12,081 nt of DNA from Clostridia bacterium (GTDB lineage Bacteria > Bacillota_A > Clostridia > Christensenellales > CAG-138): contig JAFZJT010000111.1 of NCBI GenBank assembly GCA_017553815.1, forward strand, positions 1 to 12,081, written 5' to 3'. Within the stretch, counting starts at the first letter, position 1; every line of letters begins with the position of its first letter. Positions 1 to 7,483 of the stretch are shown piece by piece. The notes under the pieces are model-generated. The model worked only from the letters and a program-made list of their open reading frames with translations, searched no databases and was not told where the DNA came from. The position numbers and the translations under genes are program-made.

Positions 1-1554
1 GCCGGCCCGAATCTGAGCCAAGACCATTTCGGGTTGGGAATGCGGCGCTTTATTGAGCTAAATCATATAACGGTAAAGGAGATAACTTTTGAGCCGACAC
101 TTCGTATTACAGTAAATGCATACACATCCAAAATTGAAGAAAAACTCCCGACTGCACTTCCCCATCTGGAGCAACAGGCACTGGTGCGGATTGGGCAAGC
201 AGTCAATGATAAAGTTAAGGGTGTGGTATCCTATATTGATACACACGAATATGGACAGACTTTGCTCTACTGCACCACACCTGCAAAAGCCATCGAGTAT
301 TCAAATAAGCTTTCAACTGCCATAGGCGTTACCCATGCCTTTGATAACTACCCGGATGATTTCAAGGCGTTTATTGAGCATATTCGAAAAGAATATGATG
401 TAGATCATAGTGTAGATGAATGGAGTTTAATTCTAGTCCTGAAAAATGGGTTCGGAATGCACCACGGAAAACTACCAAAGTATATTCAGCGTGAGATTCT
501 TGACCAATTCAACAGGGGCACATTCAACACTCTGTTCTGTACCTCAACGATTGTGGAAGGTGTCAATACAGATGCGAAAAACATGATTATCATCAACCCA
601 TCAAAGGGAAGAAAAAAGCTGTCTGCATTTGACATTAAGAACATTAAGGGGAGAGCAGGGCGATATCATCATTGTTTTGTCGGGCGTGTCTTTTACATGA
701 GTAAGAAGCTGCAAGAAATTGAGGAATCCGATACGCTGTCTTTGGACTTTGTGACGTACTCAGATGTTGCAATTGGCGTAATAGACCTTGATAATGCGGA
801 ATTATCCGACTTGACGCAGGCAAATAAATCAAAGAAGGAAGAAAGAGAAAAAATCACCAGTAAGTATTTGTTGCCTGAAGAGGTGTTTATCAAGAATAGA
901 ACCATTTCGAAAGAAAACCAAGAAAGACTCCTCCAGAAACTTATGGAGACAAGTGAGTACAACTTGTTTCGTAGATTTATTACAAATCCAATAACTGTTG
1001 AAAGCTTCCTTCAGTATGGGTGGATGAAGAAGATATTAGATGTTTTCTTCAAAGCAGGACTAATTGATGAATATACTCTAAAAAGATTTGCTGCAATTTC
1101 GCTAACGTATTTCCAAGGTGGCTTCAAAGGTATCTTGGAATATGAGATTAAACAAGTCAGAAGAGGTAAAACGAAATCAATTGATAAAGCTTATTCAGAA
1201 GCCTTTAAGTCATTAAGGGGAGTTCTCGAACACAATATACCCAAAATCGTTTCTCTGTTTGAAGGCATCATTACATTTGTTGCGAAACAAAAAGGCGATG
1301 ATGTGAGCTCTTTTTCGTTATCCCATGTTCGACGCTATTATGAAACAGGAGTAAAGAGTGCTATGGGGGAAGCATTAATCGAGTATGGTTTTCCAACTGA
1401 TGCGATACGCAGAATTGAGGATAAACATAGTGATTTGACTCGCATGGAGGTTAAGTCAGCTAAGGACTATTGTAGAGAGCATTATCGTGAGATTTCTCCA
1501 TTGCTTGATCAATATGAAAATAAGTTGTTTCAAACCGCTATGAGAACTATATGA
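1..1554 (+). CDS. Ski2-like SF2 helicase, C-terminal part (5' end outside window)
   Basis: The frame is open from base 1, so the gene begins upstream; the TTG at 34 and ATG at 40 are internal codons. 517 residues are visible. They start near the end of helicase domain 1 and contain all of domain 2: a HHGKLP segment (about 460-477), a STIVEGVN motif V region (544-567) and the motif VI core GRAGR (649-663). Motifs I-III lie off the window. HHGKLP followed by TSTxxEGVN and GRAGR is the signature of the Ski2/HelY branch of SF2 helicases, which are ATP-driven nucleic-acid unwinding enzymes. The remaining ~280 residues are a helical accessory region I cannot name. In accessory regions such proteins include the Hachiman helicase HamB, so a phage-defence role is possible but is inference. 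The DNA is clearly more AT-rich than the genes downstream, consistent with separate acquisition. It ends in TGA, 294 bp before the next gene. Confidence 0.85.
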   Translation, partial: AGPNLSQDHFGLGMRRFIELNHITVKEITFEPTLRITVNAYTSKIEEKLPTALPHLEQQALVRIGQAVNDKVKGVVSYIDTHEYGQTLLYCTTPAKAIEYSNKLSTAIGVTHAFDNYPDDFKAFIEHIRKEYDVDHSVDEWSLILVLKNGFGMHHGKLPKYIQREILDQFNRGTFNTLFCTSTIVEGVNTDAKNMIIINPSKGRKKLSAFDIKNIKGRAGRYHHCFVGRVFYMSKKLQEIEESDTLSLDFVTYSDVAIGVIDLDNAELSDLTQANKSKKEEREKITSKYLLPEEVFIKNRTISKENQERLLQKLMETSEYNLFRRFITNPITVESFLQYGWMKKILDVFFKAGLIDEYTLKRFAAISLTYFQGGFKGILEYEIKQVRRGKTKSIDKAYSEAFKSLRGVLEHNIPKIVSLFEGIITFVAKQKGDDVSSFSLSHVRRYYETGVKSAMGEALIEYGFPTDAIRRIEDKHSDLTRMEVKSAKDYCREHYREISPLLDQYENKLFQTAMRTI

Positions 1555-1848
1555 GATACGATAAGATACAATAACTTGCGCAAACTCATCGACCGCTGTT
1601 GAGCTGACAAATAGATAGACATGTTTCGGCTCGACTGGTAAAATAGAGAAGTGTATAATGTTTTCCGGCATACCGGACCTATGCATGCTCTGATCGCACT
1701 ACAGCGAGACAATAACTCGTCAAAAGCTTCAGGCGCTTAGGATAAAGCTTAACAAAAGACAGTAATCCATTAGCGCCGAGATACGCCACCCATACTTCTC
1801 CTAAACAGATCGGCATGAGACAACCTAACGAAACAGGAGGATAAAACT
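1555..1848. other. Intergenic gap upstream of the pyrophosphohydrolase-helicase pair
   Basis: No convincing gene lies here. It holds the 8-bp palindrome TTGCGCAA (1574-1581), a promoter (1631-1659), and a transcribed leader of about 180 nt. The leader has a short self-complementary segment, two AAGCTT boxes near 1724 and 1745, and a 6-bp arm pair GGCGCT (1732-1737) / AGCGCC (1772-1777). It ends in a strong RBS at 1835-1840. A minus-strand frame crosses the gap but has no RBS and no recognisable product. I found no clear terminator for the helicase upstream. Confidence 0.5.
1631..1659 (+). promoter_or_regulatory. Predicted sigma-A promoter for the pyrophosphohydrolase-helicase operon
   Basis: TCGACT (-35, 1631-1636; four of six match TTGACA) and a perfect TATAAT (-10, 1654-1659) are separated by 17 bp. 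Transcription would start near 1666, giving a leader of about 180 nt before the ATG at 1849. Prediction by consensus only. Confidence 0.5.
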
Positions 1849-2163
1849 ATGAAAATTACCTACAACAAGCTTGTCCGCGACCTTATCCCTGAGATCATCG
1901 AAGCGGACGGAAAGAGCTGCACAACACGCACTCTTTCCGATGAAGAGTACATTCAGTATGTCGATGCGAAGCTTGATGAGGAGCTTGCCGAGTATCACAA
2001 GGACGGCAGCATTGAAGAACTTGCAGATCTGCTTGAAGTCATTCGGGCAGCAGCGGTTGCGCGCGGCAGTTCCATTGATGAAGTGGAAGCCATTCGCGCT
2101 CGTAAAGATGAGAAGCGCGGAGGTTTTGAAAAGCGAATCTTTCTGATCGAGGTGGAAGAATAA
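1849..2163 (+). CDS. MazG/PRA-PH-like nucleotide pyrophosphohydrolase
   Basis: A 104-aa protein with the all-alpha NTP pyrophosphohydrolase signature. It opens with YNKLVRDLIPEII (5-17), typical of a small stand-alone MazG-like family often labelled phosphoribosyl-ATP pyrophosphohydrolase-like. The metal-binding residues are visible as EExxE (E44, E45, E48) followed by ExxD (E57, D60). Enzymes of this fold hydrolyse nucleoside triphosphates to monophosphate and pyrophosphate in the cytoplasm. Which nucleotide is used cannot be read here, and no other histidine-biosynthesis gene is nearby, so a HisE role is unlikely. The start is set by AGGAGG at 1835-1840, 8 nt before ATG. The stop TAA overlaps the ATG of the next gene by one base (TAATG at 2161-2165), so translation of the two is probably coupled. 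That coupling suggests a shared function, possibly nucleotide depletion or a house-cleaning activity tied to the helicase. Confidence 0.85.
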   Translation: MKITYNKLVRDLIPEIIEADGKSCTTRTLSDEEYIQYVDAKLDEELAEYHKDGSIEELADLLEVIRAAAVARGSSIDEVEAIRARKDEKRGGFEKRIFLIEVEE

Positions 2164-4439
2164 TGACTATTGCGAACAAAGAGCTTCGATCAGCATCCGG
2201 CAGCAGTGCGGAGGATCTGTTCATTGAGCTGTTCAGCGAGGCATTCGGAGCAGAGAAAGCCGGATACCTCTATTCGCAGTACCCGTTTTATGATATTTAT
2301 CAGAACAGCCGTTATGCCGACTTTGTGCTTGAAAGCGGGGCAAAGCGCGTTGCGATAGAGATCGATGATGAGACCTCGCACAACAAAAGCCTTGTTTCGT
2401 CAAACAAGTTCTATGATGATCTGCTGAAACAAAACAGCATGGTCTACCTCGGTTGGGACGTGTACCGCTGGGCGGTTCGCCAACTTCAAATGCAGCCGGA
2501 CGCAGTTAAGGACGAGCTCTTGGTGTTCCTTGGTCAGCGGCCACAGTTCCGAGAGATTGAGGACTATCTGCCGACGCAGCGCGGACAAGCTCTGAACGGC
2601 GAGAACCTTGAGCTGAAGGAGCATCAGAAGGAAGCGCTTGCCGCATTGCAGAATATGCGGGATAAACGCGAATCCATCGCGCTTCTTTATCATGCGACAG
2701 GCACCGGCAAAACGGTGACAGCGGTTATGGATGCCAAATCGTGTGGAGGACGGGTCCTGTTTCTTGCGCACACACAGGAACTTGTCAATCAGGCGGCAAA
2801 TACGTTTTCATCGCTGTGGCCTGCGGTTTCGACCGGACGCTATATGGATACCGTAAAGGAGCCGAATGCTCATGTGGTCTGCGGAAGCATACAGAGCGTC
2901 GCGCTGCATTTGGAGGATTTTCGTGACGATGCCTTCGATTATTTGATAATCGATGAAGCTCATCATGCTGCGGCAGAAACGTATCAGAAGGTGCTTTCAT
3001 ATTTTAAACCGAAGTTCACGCTCGGACTGACCGCGACTCCGGAACGAACGGATGACAAAAGCATACTTGACATTTTCAGGAATACAGCACATCGCCTCGA
3101 TATCCAAACAGCGGTCGAGCTCGGCGAGCTGGTTCCGATCCGCTGCATACGCATCCACACGAATATTGATTTGACGAAGGTGCGTTTCAACAGCGTTCAA
3201 TACAATATTCGCGATCTGGAGAGCAAGATCTATGTTCCGGAGCGAAATAAGCTTATTGTTGATACTTGGCTGCAGTACGTCAAAAACAAGCGCACGGTTG
3301 TTTTCTGTGCTTCCGTTAAACATGCGGAGCAGATAGCCGCGCTGTTTGGTGAGTCCGGCATAAAGGCAGCGGCGGTCTCGGGAGGAATGAAGCCGAGCGA
3401 GCGCAGGGAGTTTCATGATAGGTTTGTCAATCGCGATATCAACGTGCTCTGCGCCTGCGATCTGCTGAATGAGGGCTGGGATTGCCCCGAAACAGAAGTG
3501 CTGTTTATGGCGCGTTCGACAATGTCCAAGGTGCTTTATACCCAGCAGCTCGGGCGAGGCATGAGGCTTTTTGCGGGCAAGGAAAGCCTTATGGTATTTG
3601 ATTTTGTTGACAATGCAAGCGCCTATAATATGCCGCAATCGCTTCATCGGCTGTTCAAGCTCAAAGAGTATCGCCCGGGAGAGCTGGCAGTTGCACCGCA
3701 GGGCCGGCGCGCAGCCGAAGCGGATCTGTATGCAAAAGGCGAAAAACCCGAGGCTCTGATCGATTGGCCTGTTGATGCGACCGATTATGAGCTCGTGGAT
3801 ATCTTCAACTGGCAGGAGGAAGCCGAGGGAATGATCTCCCAGATGGAGTTCGTTCGCAGGGTGGACGTCCAGTCGGAAACGATTGAAAGGTACGTAAGAG
3901 AGGGAAGGATAGTCCCCGATATGATCGTGCCGATGAGTGAACACCGCACATTCAAATACTTCAAAGAGGAAACACTCCATAGGTACGCGGAAGAATTCGG
4001 ATGGAAACTGATCGATGATTCCAACCGCAAGGAAATGTTTATGGATATGGTTCGCCGAATGGATATGAGCTACTCCTATAAGCCTGTACTTATCAAGGCG
4101 ATACTGGCGCATGCCGATGAAAAAGGCCGTATTCGTCTGGACGATATCGTTTCATATTTTCGCAGTTTTTATGAAGCCCGCCGCGAAGCAGGTCTGGTGG
4201 TCGAAAAGCCCGCCAGCATATTCGCAAAAGGCGGCTATACCAACAAGGAAGCCGAACGAAATATCCTTGCAAATCCCTTCAAACGGTTTGAGGATATGCA
4301 GATGCTGCGCCACACGAAAACACTCGGAATTATTCAGACCGATGAAGCGGTATGGAAGCATCTTTCGGTTGATGAAAAGGCTGAGATCGAGCAAATCTGC
4401 GACGAAAAGCTCAAGTTGTATTTTGAAAGGTGCGAATAG
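2163..4439 (+). CDS. Nuclease-DEAH helicase-HTH fusion protein
   Basis: 758 aa with a composite architecture. Residues ~15-130 resemble the PD-(D/E)XK fold of DUF559/Vsr-like nucleases: D53 in YADFVL, then E66 and D68 in AIEIDDETSHN, where the usual catalytic Lys is replaced by Asp. Residues ~150-500 form a type III restriction/UvrB-like SF2 helicase: Walker A ATGTGKT (178-184), DEAH (264-267), LTATPER (289-295), EGWDCPE (437-443) and arginine-finger motif QQLGRGMR (461-468). Residues ~558-613 look like a MerR/excisionase-type winged HTH (ERYVREGRIVPD, then RTFKYFKEETLHRYAEEFGW). Residues ~635-755 are a helical C-terminal domain of unknown role. It begins by one-base overlap with the pyrophosphohydrolase, so the two are an operon. 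Likely job: ATP-driven DNA translocation with cleavage, plausibly against foreign DNA (inference). No methyltransferase gene accompanies it, which argues against a classical restriction system. Confidence 0.85.
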   Translation: MTIANKELRSASGSSAEDLFIELFSEAFGAEKAGYLYSQYPFYDIYQNSRYADFVLESGAKRVAIEIDDETSHNKSLVSSNKFYDDLLKQNSMVYLGWDVYRWAVRQLQMQPDAVKDELLVFLGQRPQFREIEDYLPTQRGQALNGENLELKEHQKEALAALQNMRDKRESIALLYHATGTGKTVTAVMDAKSCGGRVLFLAHTQELVNQAANTFSSLWPAVSTGRYMDTVKEPNAHVVCGSIQSVALHLEDFRDDAFDYLIIDEAHHAAAETYQKVLSYFKPKFTLGLTATPERTDDKSILDIFRNTAHRLDIQTAVELGELVPIRCIRIHTNIDLTKVRFNSVQYNIRDLESKIYVPERNKLIVDTWLQYVKNKRTVVFCASVKHAEQIAALFGESGIKAAAVSGGMKPSERREFHDRFVNRDINVLCACDLLNEGWDCPETEVLFMARSTMSKVLYTQQLGRGMRLFAGKESLMVFDFVDNASAYNMPQSLHRLFKLKEYRPGELAVAPQGRRAAEADLYAKGEKPEALIDWPVDATDYELVDIFNWQEEAEGMISQMEFVRRVDVQSETIERYVREGRIVPDMIVPMSEHRTFKYFKEETLHRYAEEFGWKLIDDSNRKEMFMDMVRRMDMSYSYKPVLIKAILAHADEKGRIRLDDIVSYFRSFYEARREAGLVVEKPASIFAKGGYTNKEAERNILANPFKRFEDMQMLRHTKTLGIIQTDEAVWKHLSVDEKAEIEQICDEKLKLYFERCE

Positions 4440-4786
4440 CTTTATTGACCGGGAAGCTGTGAGACTCCGCAACCATTTACACGGAAAATGTGCTGATGCC
4501 AGCTTGAAAACTCGGAAAAGTGAGCTAATGTCGCTTTGAAAAACTCGACAACTGTACTAAGTAATGAGAATCATCCGATAGGATTTGAAAGGGGCTGAGA
4601 GCACGATCATTTCCGCTTGCACAAGCACGATTTTTCTAAGAGTAGCTTTATCGGCCTTGCCCGGCATAAGTTCATCGCCCATAAAACACCCCGGAACGAT
4701 CACTTCGGCAACAAGGTTTTAAGGGCTTAAGGGAAAATGATCCACATGGTATCGTTTTATGTTATAATTAACAAGTGGAGGAATGA
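4440..4786. other. Intergenic region before the phosphoesterase
   Basis: 347 bp without a supportable gene. It contains a small palindrome GCTTGCACAAGC (4615-4626) followed by a T5 run (4631-4635), a weak terminator candidate for the helicase operon. An 8-bp inverted pair GATCATTT (4605-4612) / AAATGATC (4735-4742) spans most of the gap. A tandem TTAAGGG doublet lies near 4718-4732. The phosphoesterase promoter is at its right end. Nothing else stands out. Confidence 0.4.
4760..4781 (+). promoter_or_regulatory. Extended -10 promoter and RBS of the phosphoesterase gene
   Basis: TGTTATAAT at 4760-4768 is a TGn-TATAAT extended -10 element; no good -35 is visible, as is common for this promoter class. 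Transcription would start near 4775, so the 5' leader would be only about 12 nt and consist almost entirely of the Shine-Dalgarno TGGAGG (4776-4781). This RBS selects the ATG at 4787. The ATG at 4783 is out of frame and too close. Confidence 0.6.
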
Positions 4787-5470
4787 ATGATCTACTTGAC
4801 CGGAGACATACACGGTGATCCGTGGGGAATAGTGGACTTTTGCAAAAGGATGGAGCTCACGGCCGATGATATCATCGTATTGTTGGGCGATGTCGGTGCG
4901 AACTTTTTCGGCGAAAAGCGTGATCTAACATTTAAAGTCGTGCTCGATATGTGCGGCCCTAAGATGCTCTGTGTGCACGGTAATCATGAAATGCGTCCGC
5001 ATAACGTTCCGGGTTATGAGCTGCGCGAATGGCGAGGCGGAAAAGTATGGGTTCAGGACGACTTCCCAAATCTGCTATTTGCGAAAGTTGGGGAGATTTT
5101 TGAGCTTGACGGTTTTCGATGTATTGTGATCGGCGGTGCATACAGTGTCGATAAGCCGTACCGCCTTGCTCGAGGTTACGGTTGGTGGGAAGACGAGCAG
5201 CCATCCGATGAGATCAAAGCATATGTCGAAGAACAGCTTCGCAACAACGAGGTAGACATTGTGCTTTCACATACCTGCCCGTTCAAGTATGAGCCTGTCG
5301 AGATGTTCCTTTCGGGTGTGGATCAGAGCGGTGTTGACGACAGCACTGAACGCTGGCTTGATACGATCGATGAGAGCTTCGAGTATAAGGCATGGTATTG
5401 CGGGCATTGGCATACTGACAAACGCGTGGATAAGATGCACTTTTTGTTTAACAGCTTTGAAGCTTTGTAA
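4787..5470 (+). CDS. Calcineurin-like metallophosphoesterase
   Basis: A 227-aa protein with the full metal-ligand set of the calcineurin-like phosphoesterase fold: GDIHG (D7, H9), GDVG (D35), GNHE (N66, H67), SH (H162) and GHWH (H207, H209). These residues hold a two-metal centre that hydrolyses phosphomono- or diesters. The family acts on many substrates (nucleotides, phosphoproteins, nucleic acid ends), so the substrate cannot be inferred. No signal peptide or membrane segment is seen; the protein is probably cytoplasmic. It is about the usual length of the single-domain family and looks intact. It has its own promoter and short leader, and it converges on the lipoprotein gene, so it is monocistronic. 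Its position after two helicases may be incidental. Confident on family, not on role. Confidence 0.9.
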   Translation: MIYLTGDIHGDPWGIVDFCKRMELTADDIIVLLGDVGANFFGEKRDLTFKVVLDMCGPKMLCVHGNHEMRPHNVPGYELREWRGGKVWVQDDFPNLLFAKVGEIFELDGFRCIVIGGAYSVDKPYRLARGYGWWEDEQPSDEIKAYVEEQLRNNEVDIVLSHTCPFKYEPVEMFLSGVDQSGVDDSTERWLDTIDESFEYKAWYCGHWHTDKRVDKMHFLFNSFEAL

Positions 5471-5545
5471 TGATATTGGTATTGATGCCCATATTGAAAT
5501 AACAAATGAAGTTGGCAGACAAAGTCGCTGCTCGCTAAATCAAAG

Positions 5546-5587
5546 AAAAACGCTCGCAGCCGGCATTTTATTGCCGATACGAGCGTT
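5546..5587 (-). terminator. Intrinsic terminator of the lipoprotein gene
   Basis: Arms AACGCTCG (5549-5556) and CGAGCGTT (5580-5587) form a perfect 8-bp stem with an inner GGCA/TGCC pairing. Read on the minus strand, the hairpin runs straight into TTTTTCTTTG, so it ends the minus-strand lipoprotein transcript 33 bp after its stop. On the plus strand only a weak T-rich stretch (5595-5599) follows, so it may also partly stop the converging phosphoesterase transcript. Confidence 0.8.
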
Positions 5588-5619
5588 CCAAGCTGTTTTA
5601 TTCAATGCTGAGCCCAATC

Positions 5620-6579
5620 TTAGCCGATCGATCCAATCTGGCGATCATTTTCGAAGATAACGGGGGAGGGGTCGCCTTCGTTGGGCTGATAGTCGTTTCT
5701 TGCTGAAAGCATATCCACGATCTGTTCCAGACTCTCCGCTTTTGTAACGACGTAAGGCTGTTCAAAGGCGATCTTTTCGATAAAAACGATAGAATCATCG
5801 GTCTTTATCAGAACGCCGGTATGTCCGACAAAGGCACAATCATCGAGGACATCCGAAAACACGATGCTGATGAGCGAAACGGCGGGATTCTTGATGCTGA
5901 AGCCCGAATCCGCCCAATTCTTAGCATATGTTGCGGCAAGATCGTTCTCTACGGTCGGCCATTCGCCGAAAAGCGATGAGAGCAGCAGCGGATCTATATC
6001 GGAATAGTCGGATGAATTCTCGATCACATCGAGGTCAAACATCATATAGGTTCCGTCATATTCCTTGCGCAGATCGGAATACTCAAGGCTGTTTTCCAAA
6101 AGCAGCAGCGCGGTAAGGCGGCAGTTGCCGTCGGCATCATCGGTGCTTGCTGCCCAAGCATCGGCGCAGTCCATATAACTCTCTTTCATTTCGTCGGGAG
6201 CGATCCAGCCGGAGGGCAGGCAGGCGCTCATGCCGTCCGCGGAAACATACTTTTGGGCGGCTTCCCTTAAGCCCTCGGCATTCAGCCCGACATCTGCGAT
6301 GATAGCGCAAACTTCATCGAGAGTTTCGCTGTCGGTAAGATACGAAACGCGCATCTGACCGCCGTTTTCGTTAGGTGCAGCTTCGGCGGTTGGCGCAGCG
6401 ATCGGTGCGATGGTCGGCGCTGAGGTCGCCTCCGGTGTCGTTTCAAAAGTAGGCGCAGCGGTCGCTTCGGTGGTGGTTTGCGGATCGGTTTTGCCGCTCG
6501 GCATTTCGGTCGGTTTGCACGCGCCAAAAGCAAGCAGGGCAGCAAGAAATGCGGGGATCAGTGACAGTTTTGTTTTCAT
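5620..6579 (-). CDS. DUF4300-like secreted lipoprotein
   Basis: 319 aa from the chosen start. An ATG 12 bp upstream (6591) is in frame, but the later ATG is preferred: GGAG within that upstream stretch is correctly spaced as its RBS, and it begins a classic signal peptide, MKTKLSLIPAFLAALLAFGA, ending at lipobox Cys21. The mature protein would be lipid-anchored on the outer face of the cytoplasmic membrane. Residues ~22-75 are a low-complexity Thr/Pro/Ala/Glu linker, typical of a spacer through the cell wall. The globular part (76-319) matches my recollection of the DUF4300 family: GNCRLTALLLLEN (151-163), AVSLISIVF (233-241), FVGHTGVLI (250-258) and EKIAFEQPY (268-276). The function of that family is unknown. 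The gene has its own promoter and terminator. Confidence 0.8.
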   Translation of the reverse strand: MKTKLSLIPAFLAALLAFGACKPTEMPSGKTDPQTTTEATAAPTFETTPEATSAPTIAPIAAPTAEAAPNENGGQMRVSYLTDSETLDEVCAIIADVGLNAEGLREAAQKYVSADGMSACLPSGWIAPDEMKESYMDCADAWAASTDDADGNCRLTALLLLENSLEYSDLRKEYDGTYMMFDLDVIENSSDYSDIDPLLLSSLFGEWPTVENDLAATYAKNWADSGFSIKNPAVSLISIVFSDVLDDCAFVGHTGVLIKTDDSIVFIEKIAFEQPYVVTKAESLEQIVDMLSARNDYQPNEGDPSPVIFENDRQIGSIG

Positions 6580-6623
6580 AGTTTTCTCCATGACTCTTTT
6601 CTTTTCGTGCGAAGCACCGTAAG

Positions 6624-6652
6624 ATTATAACGCATAGCAAAATGCATTTCAA
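6624..6652 (-). promoter_or_regulatory. Strong sigma-A promoter of the lipoprotein gene
   Basis: On the minus strand TTGAAA (6652-6647) and a perfect TATAAT (6629-6624) are separated by exactly 17 bp. Transcription would start near 6617, leaving a leader of about 38 nt before the start at 6579. This is one of the best consensus promoters in the window. Confidence 0.8.
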
Positions 6653-6663
6653 GCACTAAGTAA

Positions 6664-7365
6664 TTAAATCGTTGCGAAAACTATACCGCGTGACTGACGG
6701 GGCAGAAAGCGACGGAATAAAACGCTTTCCCAAAACGGAGAGACGACAAGTTCCGTTATGCCCCGATACTTGGGCTCGTCTGCATTTTTCTCATCTTTTG
6801 TGGCATCCGATTCGCTTGAAGGGGCTTGCATACGCTTTTCAAAGCGAAACATACCGTCGAAATCGCCATCTTCGCCGTCGTTATCCTCGCCTGTCTCGGA
6901 ATCATTGGGTTCCGGATGATGGCTGTTGAAAAACTCAACGATATGGAAGCCGCATTTGTTGACATAGAAATGTATGTTCCTTGTTTCAAAATACGGGGTG
7001 CAGGTTTCCCATACTCTCGTTTGCGGGTACAGGCGCTCAACTTCCTTCCAGGCGGCCTGACCGATCCCTTTGCTGTGCGCATCGGGTGCAATGAAAAGAA
7101 GATCAAGATGATTGTGCCAGGTCTTTTTGTCTATCTGGAGCACAAGTCCGCCAACGATTTCCCCATCCGCACGAATACGGTATGCTTCGCCGGTATTGAT
7201 ACAGCGCTCGATCGTGGCGCGCGAAATTATCTCGCCGTCTTCGGTAAGATGGTTGTCCCGTTCTCCAAACTCCTCCAACGCGCCGAATTTGAATGCGCGC
7301 TGGTTATCGAGAATGAATTGCTCTCTGTCGTCGGGGGTGAGCGGAGTGAGTGTGATGACTGCCAT
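6664..7365 (-). CDS. GNAT-family N-acetyltransferase with a C-terminal extension
   Basis: 233 aa. Residues 1-178 make a complete GNAT domain: the acetyl-CoA-binding motif A lies in LDLLFIAPDAHSKGIGQAAW (87-106, with SKGIGQ as the pyrophosphate loop), followed by WETCTPYFETRNIHFYVNKCGFHIVEFF (119-146). An acidic stretch (152-170) precedes MFRFEKRM, which is where I would expect proteins of this type to end. The following ~54 residues are Ser/Asp/Lys-rich and then basic; they do not look like part of the fold. Such enzymes transfer acetyl from acetyl-CoA to an amine on a small molecule or protein; the substrate is unknown. The start is set by AGGAGG at 7377-7372, 6 nt upstream. An unusual leader with terminator and small ORFs precedes it, suggesting inducible expression. 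Confidence 0.85.
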   Translation of the reverse strand: MAVITLTPLTPDDREQFILDNQRAFKFGALEEFGERDNHLTEDGEIISRATIERCINTGEAYRIRADGEIVGGLVLQIDKKTWHNHLDLLFIAPDAHSKGIGQAAWKEVERLYPQTRVWETCTPYFETRNIHFYVNKCGFHIVEFFNSHHPEPNDSETGEDNDGEDGDFDGMFRFEKRMQAPSSESDATKDEKNADEPKYRGITELVVSPFWESVLFRRFLPRQSRGIVFATI

Positions 7366-7375
7366 TGTTAGCCTC

Positions 7376-7435
7376 CTAAAAAATGCTCGGCAACAAAAGG
7401 CGTATAAAGCCTAATGTTCCGAGCTCACTCGACAT
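7376..7435 (-). CDS. Possible leader peptide overlapping the attenuator (19 aa)
   Basis: ATG at 7435 opens a frame encoding MSSELGTLGFIRLLLPSIF. Its coding sequence contains the entire terminator hairpin, and its TAG stop shares two bases with the AGGAGG RBS of the GNAT gene. A weak GGA lies a few bases upstream as RBS. A ribosome on this frame would melt the terminator and finish next to the downstream start. The position is more persuasive than the peptide itself, which I do not recognise. Confidence 0.45.
   Translation of the reverse strand: MSSELGTLGFIRLLLPSIF
7378..7424 (-). terminator. Attenuator-like intrinsic terminator just before the GNAT ribosome binding site
   Basis: On the minus strand GCTCGGAACA pairs with TGTTgCCGAGC (one bulged G), with an inner AGGC/GCCT helix. 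The hairpin (7424-7385) is followed by one A and then six T (7383-7378). The next six bases are the AGGAGG RBS of the GNAT gene. A terminator in this place would release RNA just before the gene, so it probably acts as a conditional attenuator. A simple terminator for the upstream tnpV-like gene is the alternative. Confidence 0.75.
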
Positions 7436-7454
7436 CTTATCCAACAGGCGGCCT

Positions 7455-7472
7455 GCAAAGCATTTGCTTTAC
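7455..7472 (-). repeat. Inverted repeat inside the GNAT leader
   Basis: GCAAAGCA (7455-7462) and TGCTTTAC (7465-7472) are complementary over seven of eight positions with a 2-nt gap, so they could form a hairpin between the two small ORFs of the leader. The minimal loop means the inner pairs would open. Confidence 0.4.
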
Positions 7473-7483
7473 GATCCCCTACG

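Noticed and set aside
2997..4112. A 371-codon open frame on the minus strand within the helicase fusion
   Set aside because: It lies exactly opposite the helicase coding sequence, is rich in His/Arg/Leu as antisense frames are, lacks an RBS and shows no domain.
6826..7371. A plus-strand frame opposite the first GNAT, with a membrane-like start
   Set aside because: It is the reverse of the GNAT's acidic stretch; the GNAT has full motifs and an AGGAGG, while this frame has no RBS.
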